Positions 61,828 to 64,000 of a stretch of DNA of 64,000 bases are shown piece after piece. Where the stretch lies: contig JABJAB010000082.1 in assembly GCA_018666235.1 (NCBI GenBank), forward strand, positions 23,069 to 87,068, written 5' to 3'. Below the pieces are notes generated by a model. The model did no database searches. It was not told the origin of the DNA and was given only the letters and a program-made list of their open reading frames with translations. The stretch comes from Ilumatobacter sp. (GTDB taxonomy: Bacteria; Actinomycetota; Acidimicrobiia; Acidimicrobiales; Ilumatobacteraceae). Positions within the stretch are counted from its first letter, which is position 1. Each line of letters opens with the position of its first letter. The position numbers were made by a program, and so were the translations under genes.

Positions 61828-63231
61828 CTACAGCAACTCGGCAGCGAGGCTTGCGACGTCGCTGCGTTCGCACGCGGTCAAAGTGATGTGGCCAAAACAG
61901 CGTTGGCCGCTGAATGCCGTGGCAAGCACACTCAGAGCGTTGTTCGATTCGCCAAGGTACGGCGCATCGATCTGGCTGGTGTCGCCGGTGAAGATGACCT
62001 TGGTGCCCTCGCCCACCCGGGTCAGGATCGTCCGCAGGGTGGTGGGCTCGAGGTTCTGAGCCTCGTCGATCACGACAATCTGGCGTTGCAGCGAGCGTCC
62101 TCGCAGGAACGTGACCGACTCGAGCGAGAGCTGCCCTCGCTCGGTCAGTTCGGCGATCAAATTGCCGGCGTCGTGACTGTTGCCCATGTCGGTCAGAGCA
62201 ACGACGGCATCGTGGATCGCGGCCATCCATGGGTCAAGCTTCTCGTCGAGCCCGCCAGGCAGGAAACCGACGTCGGCGCGGCCGACCGGTACGAGTGGGC
62301 GATACACCGCAACTCGCTCATAGCGACGTTGTTCGACGACTTGCTCGAGCCCAGCGGCAATGGCAAGCAGCGTCTTGCCGGTGCCGGCGCGCCCATCGAG
62401 CGCGATCACCTCGATCTCCGGATCAAGGAGCAGTTCGAGAGCGAAGCGTTGTTCCTTGTTGCGGGGCCGCAAGCCCCAGGGCTCGGGGGCGCTTTGCGGG
62501 AGCAGGACGAATTCACCGTTCACGGCTCGGACCAATGCGGACTGGGACCCGGAGCGCAGCACAGCGAACTCGTTCTCGGTCACTGTCGCGGCGGCCTGGT
62601 CGTCGGCCTGGTTGGTGGTGTGCACTGCATCGATGGCGATGCCGCCGGCGGCGTACAGGCTGTCGATCGCCTCGTGCGTGGTGTCGAGGGCTGCCCAGCC
62701 GATTGCCGGACGGTCATCGACACGCCTCGCTCGGGTGTGTTCGGCTGCCTTGACGCCAAGGTGCGCGGCTTTGATGCGCAGTGCCGCATCGTTGCTGACC
62801 ATGGTGGTTGGCCCGAAGTCGGACTGGCCGATGGCAGCGCCGATGATCCGGTTGTCCGCAACGTCGGGGTTGAGCCCGTGTTCGATGAGGAGGTGTTTGC
62901 GGATGTTGTTGATCTCGATCTGCAGCGTCGCGCCCTCTGCGCCGGTGGGGACCGGCTGGGCGAGGGAACCGCCATGGTTCATCCGCAACTCTTCGAGCGT
63001 GCGAAGTGCTGTGCGGGCAGCTCGTCCAACGTCGTCGCTGCGGCTCTTGAGTCCGTCAAGTTCTTCGACGACGGTGAGCGGGACCACCACGTCGGCGTTG
63101 GTGAACTCGAGGACGCACGTGGGGTCGGCAATCAAGACCGAGGTGTCGAGAACGAGTCGCGTGCGCTGCACGGATTCGACCGCTCGCCTTTCGGACGTTG
63201 CAGTGTCAACGGTGGCAAGCAGGTCGGTCAT
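61828..63231 (-). CDS. PIN-PhoH family ATPase
   Basis: A 467-residue protein with an N-terminal PIN nuclease domain (LVLDTSVLIADP, Asp29) and a C-terminal PhoH ATPase domain (Walker A GRAGTGKT at 280-287, Walker B IVVIDEAQNLE, and the VIFTGDTSQID sensor). This is the YlaK/PhoH2-type architecture, which in mycobacteria unwinds and cleaves RNA. It lies alone on the minus strand, 336 bp from the divergent HU gene. Confidence 0.92.
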   Translation of the reverse strand: MTDLLATVDTATSERRAVESVQRTRLVLDTSVLIADPTCVLEFTNADVVVPLTVVEELDGLKSRSDDVGRAARTALRTLEELRMNHGGSLAQPVPTGAEGATLQIEINNIRKHLLIEHGLNPDVADNRIIGAAIGQSDFGPTTMVSNDAALRIKAAHLGVKAAEHTRARRVDDRPAIGWAALDTTHEAIDSLYAAGGIAIDAVHTTNQADDQAAATVTENEFAVLRSGSQSALVRAVNGEFVLLPQSAPEPWGLRPRNKEQRFALELLLDPEIEVIALDGRAGTGKTLLAIAAGLEQVVEQRRYERVAVYRPLVPVGRADVGFLPGGLDEKLDPWMAAIHDAVVALTDMGNSHDAGNLIAELTERGQLSLESVTFLRGRSLQRQIVVIDEAQNLEPTTLRTILTRVGEGTKVIFTGDTSQIDAPYLGESNNALSVLATAFSGQRCFGHITLTACERSDVASLAAELL

Positions 63232-63568
63232 CGTGACTCCCTTAGGAAACGTCCAGCCGGACGTCGAGATCAGCGCTGTGAAATTGGCGGTTCATACTCA
63301 ACGGAGATAGTTGTAGCCCGCATGTGATCCTGAGTGGTGGATCCAACTGGGCACCTTTACGCAGGTGTTTTGCGTGTGAAGCTGCGCCGAAGCCAAGCAC
63401 CGCAAGGGTCTGGTAAATCATCTCGTTGCAAATGCAATGTGTTTGATCCTTGAATGAATTGTCTGCGGTAAGTCACATGGTTGTCATTCCCGCTGCCAAT
63501 GGCGGGATCGGGCCCAGCGCAGAGCGCGCTGGGTTGAACAGATCCACACAATCCGAAAGAGGACTCCA
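63232..63568. other. 337-bp intergenic region between PhoH and HU genes
   Basis: No gene is seen here. The region is more AT-rich than the genome around it. It holds the palindrome TTGCA-AA-TGCAA (63426-63437) and, near the HU gene, two successive hairpins (63488-63507 and 63513-63533). The HU ribosome site GAAAGAGGA precedes ATG 63569. A strong promoter for HU probably lies in the middle part, and one for PhoH near 63240-63310; I cannot assign -35/-10 boxes with confidence. Confidence 0.6.
63488..63533 (+). promoter_or_regulatory. two adjacent hairpins in the HU leader
   Basis: TCCCGC (63488-63493) pairs with GCGGGA (63502-63507). CCCAGCGC (63513-63520) pairs perfectly with GCGCTGGG (63526-63533) across a 5-base loop. 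Both end 35-60 bases upstream of the HU ATG, so they probably fold in the mRNA leader and may affect stability or translation. Confidence 0.55.
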
Positions 63569-63853
63569 ATGACCAAGGCAGAAATGATCGACGCAGTGTC
63601 CACCGCTTCAGGCGTCTCGAAGGCTGACGCAGAGCGCACGCTCGGTGCGTTCTTTGACTTCGTCGTCACCGAGACGAAGAAGGGCGAGAAAGTCGCATGG
63701 GCTGGCTTCGGCTCGTTCAGCACCACCCAGCGCGCCGCCCGCGAAGGTCGCAACCCGCAGACCGGCGAGCCCGTGAAGATCAAGGCATCGACCGCCATGA
63801 AGTTCACCGCCAGCTCGACGCTCAAGCAGGCCCTCAACGGCAAGAAGAAGTGA
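63569..63853 (+). CDS. hup: HU-family DNA-binding protein
   Basis: A 94-residue nucleoid protein. The N-terminal helices (KAEMIDAVSTASGVSKADAERTLGAFF), then VAWAGFGSFSTTQRAAREGRNPQTGEPVKI with the DNA-intercalating Pro arm, and the FTASSTLKQALN end match HU throughout. It has no C-terminal tail, unlike mycobacterial HupB. It compacts and bends DNA. A separate lysine/alanine-rich tail-like gene starts four bases after its stop in another frame. Confidence 0.95.
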   Translation: MTKAEMIDAVSTASGVSKADAERTLGAFFDFVVTETKKGEKVAWAGFGSFSTTQRAAREGRNPQTGEPVKIKASTAMKFTASSTLKQALNGKKK

Positions 63854-63857
63854 TCTG

Positions 63858-64000
63858 ATGGCAGCGAAGAAGGCTCCGGCGAAGAAGAAGGCGGTGGCCA
63901 AGAAGGCTCCGGCGAAGAAGAAGGCTGTAGCGAAGAAGGCTCCGGCGAAGAAGAAGGCTGTAGCGAAGAAGGCTCCGGCGAAGAAGAAGGCTGTAGCGAA
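63858..64000 (+). CDS. lysine/alanine-rich histone-H1-like protein, 5' part
   Basis: The first 47 codons of an open gene cut by the window end. The product is MAA followed by perfect 11-residue units KKAPAKKKAVA, the kind of tail that in mycobacterial HupB is fused to the HU domain. Here it is a separate gene in the +1 frame relative to HU, starting four bases after the HU stop; TGATCTG separates the HU coding part from the ATG. It would neutralise DNA charge and bind non-specifically. No clear ribosome site of its own is present, so it may be translated by reinitiation after HU. Confidence 0.75.
   Translation, partial: MAAKKAPAKKKAVAKKAPAKKKAVAKKAPAKKKAVAKKAPAKKKAVA
63867..63998 (+). repeat. 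four 33-bp tandem repeats in the tail gene
   Basis: Four consecutive 33-base units encode KKAPAKKKAVA each. Units two to four are identical; the first differs at three synonymous positions (GCG GTG GCC instead of GCT GTA GCG). The array continues beyond the window. Confidence 0.95.

Noticed and set aside
61687..63327. Long antisense open frame (546 codons) opposite the PIN-PhoH gene
   Set aside because: The minus strand carries a full PhoH ATPase with Walker motifs; the plus-strand product has no recognisable domain.
63867..63998. The 33-bp array as a CRISPR
   Set aside because: The units are contiguous with no spacers and encode a perfect 11-residue protein repeat in an open frame.

Overview
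The window is high-GC, densely coded DNA from an actinobacterium, most likely of the class Acidimicrobiia (Ilumatobacter-like). This is inferred from gene content: a WhiB regulator, a PafB/PafC WYL pair, polyphosphate glucokinase, DUF4032 and DUF2231 proteins, L,D-transpeptidases, a luciferase-like (F420-type) oxidoreductase, and an HU protein followed by a lysine/alanine repeat protein. No 16S or other marker is present to confirm it. No tRNA, rRNA, CRISPR array, transposase or prophage gene was seen.

Layout. 1-7593: a divergent aromatic meta-cleavage cluster of the homoprotocatechuate (hpa/hpc) type. The minus arm holds an FAH-family enzyme, an HpaR-like MarR regulator, a cytochrome P450, LigA and a LigB cut by the window edge. 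The plus arm holds HpaF, HpaE, HpaH and a PLP group II decarboxylase. A 38-bp divergent promoter with a palindrome lies between the arms. 7674-13185: a LysR regulator and, divergent from it, a complex iron-sulfur molybdoenzyme made of a four-cluster ferredoxin/NrfD fusion and a 948-residue molybdopterin subunit. 13315-17285: small membrane proteins, arylamine N-acetyltransferase, an LLM oxidoreductase and an L,D-transpeptidase.

17463-22052 is the most unusual locus: an NAD-linked formate dehydrogenase whose catalytic subunit is split into two genes placed in reverse order around a NuoE-NuoF fusion. Its catalytic residue is selenocysteine, encoded by an in-frame TGA at 17736 and followed by a SECIS-like hairpin.

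22075-46157: mixed chromosomal genes. They include DUF4032, a photolyase-like protein with its two domains in swapped order, acyl-CoA dehydrogenase, ppgK, a Ca/Na antiporter, BrkB, a fused indolepyruvate ferredoxin oxidoreductase, a PfkB kinase, a CocE-like lipoprotein hydrolase, a succinate-semialdehyde dehydrogenase-like ALDH, an M20 peptidase, argG, a GT2, a second L,D-transpeptidase and a zinc peptidase. 46398-51718: a five-gene branched-chain-amino-acid-type ABC importer ended by a very strong hairpin. 51870-61282: small lipoproteins, RarD, pgl-pgi, ALDH, 3-hydroxyacyl-CoA dehydrogenase, a B12-binding protein, PafB-PafC and a DnaQ-like exonuclease. 61359-64000: WhiB, PIN-PhoH ATPase, HU and the beginning of a histone-H1-like repeat protein.

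How the genes may work together (inference): the aromatic-amino-acid-type decarboxylase, the indolepyruvate oxidoreductase homologue, the hpa genes and a succinate-semialdehyde dehydrogenase could form a route from aromatic amino acids or arylacetates to pyruvate and succinate. The aldolase HpaI and a classical HpaBC hydroxylase are not in the window. Formate oxidation would supply NADH through the split selenoenzyme. The selenocysteine machinery (selA, selB, selC, selD), fdhD and the P450 redox partners must lie elsewhere if these enzymes are active.
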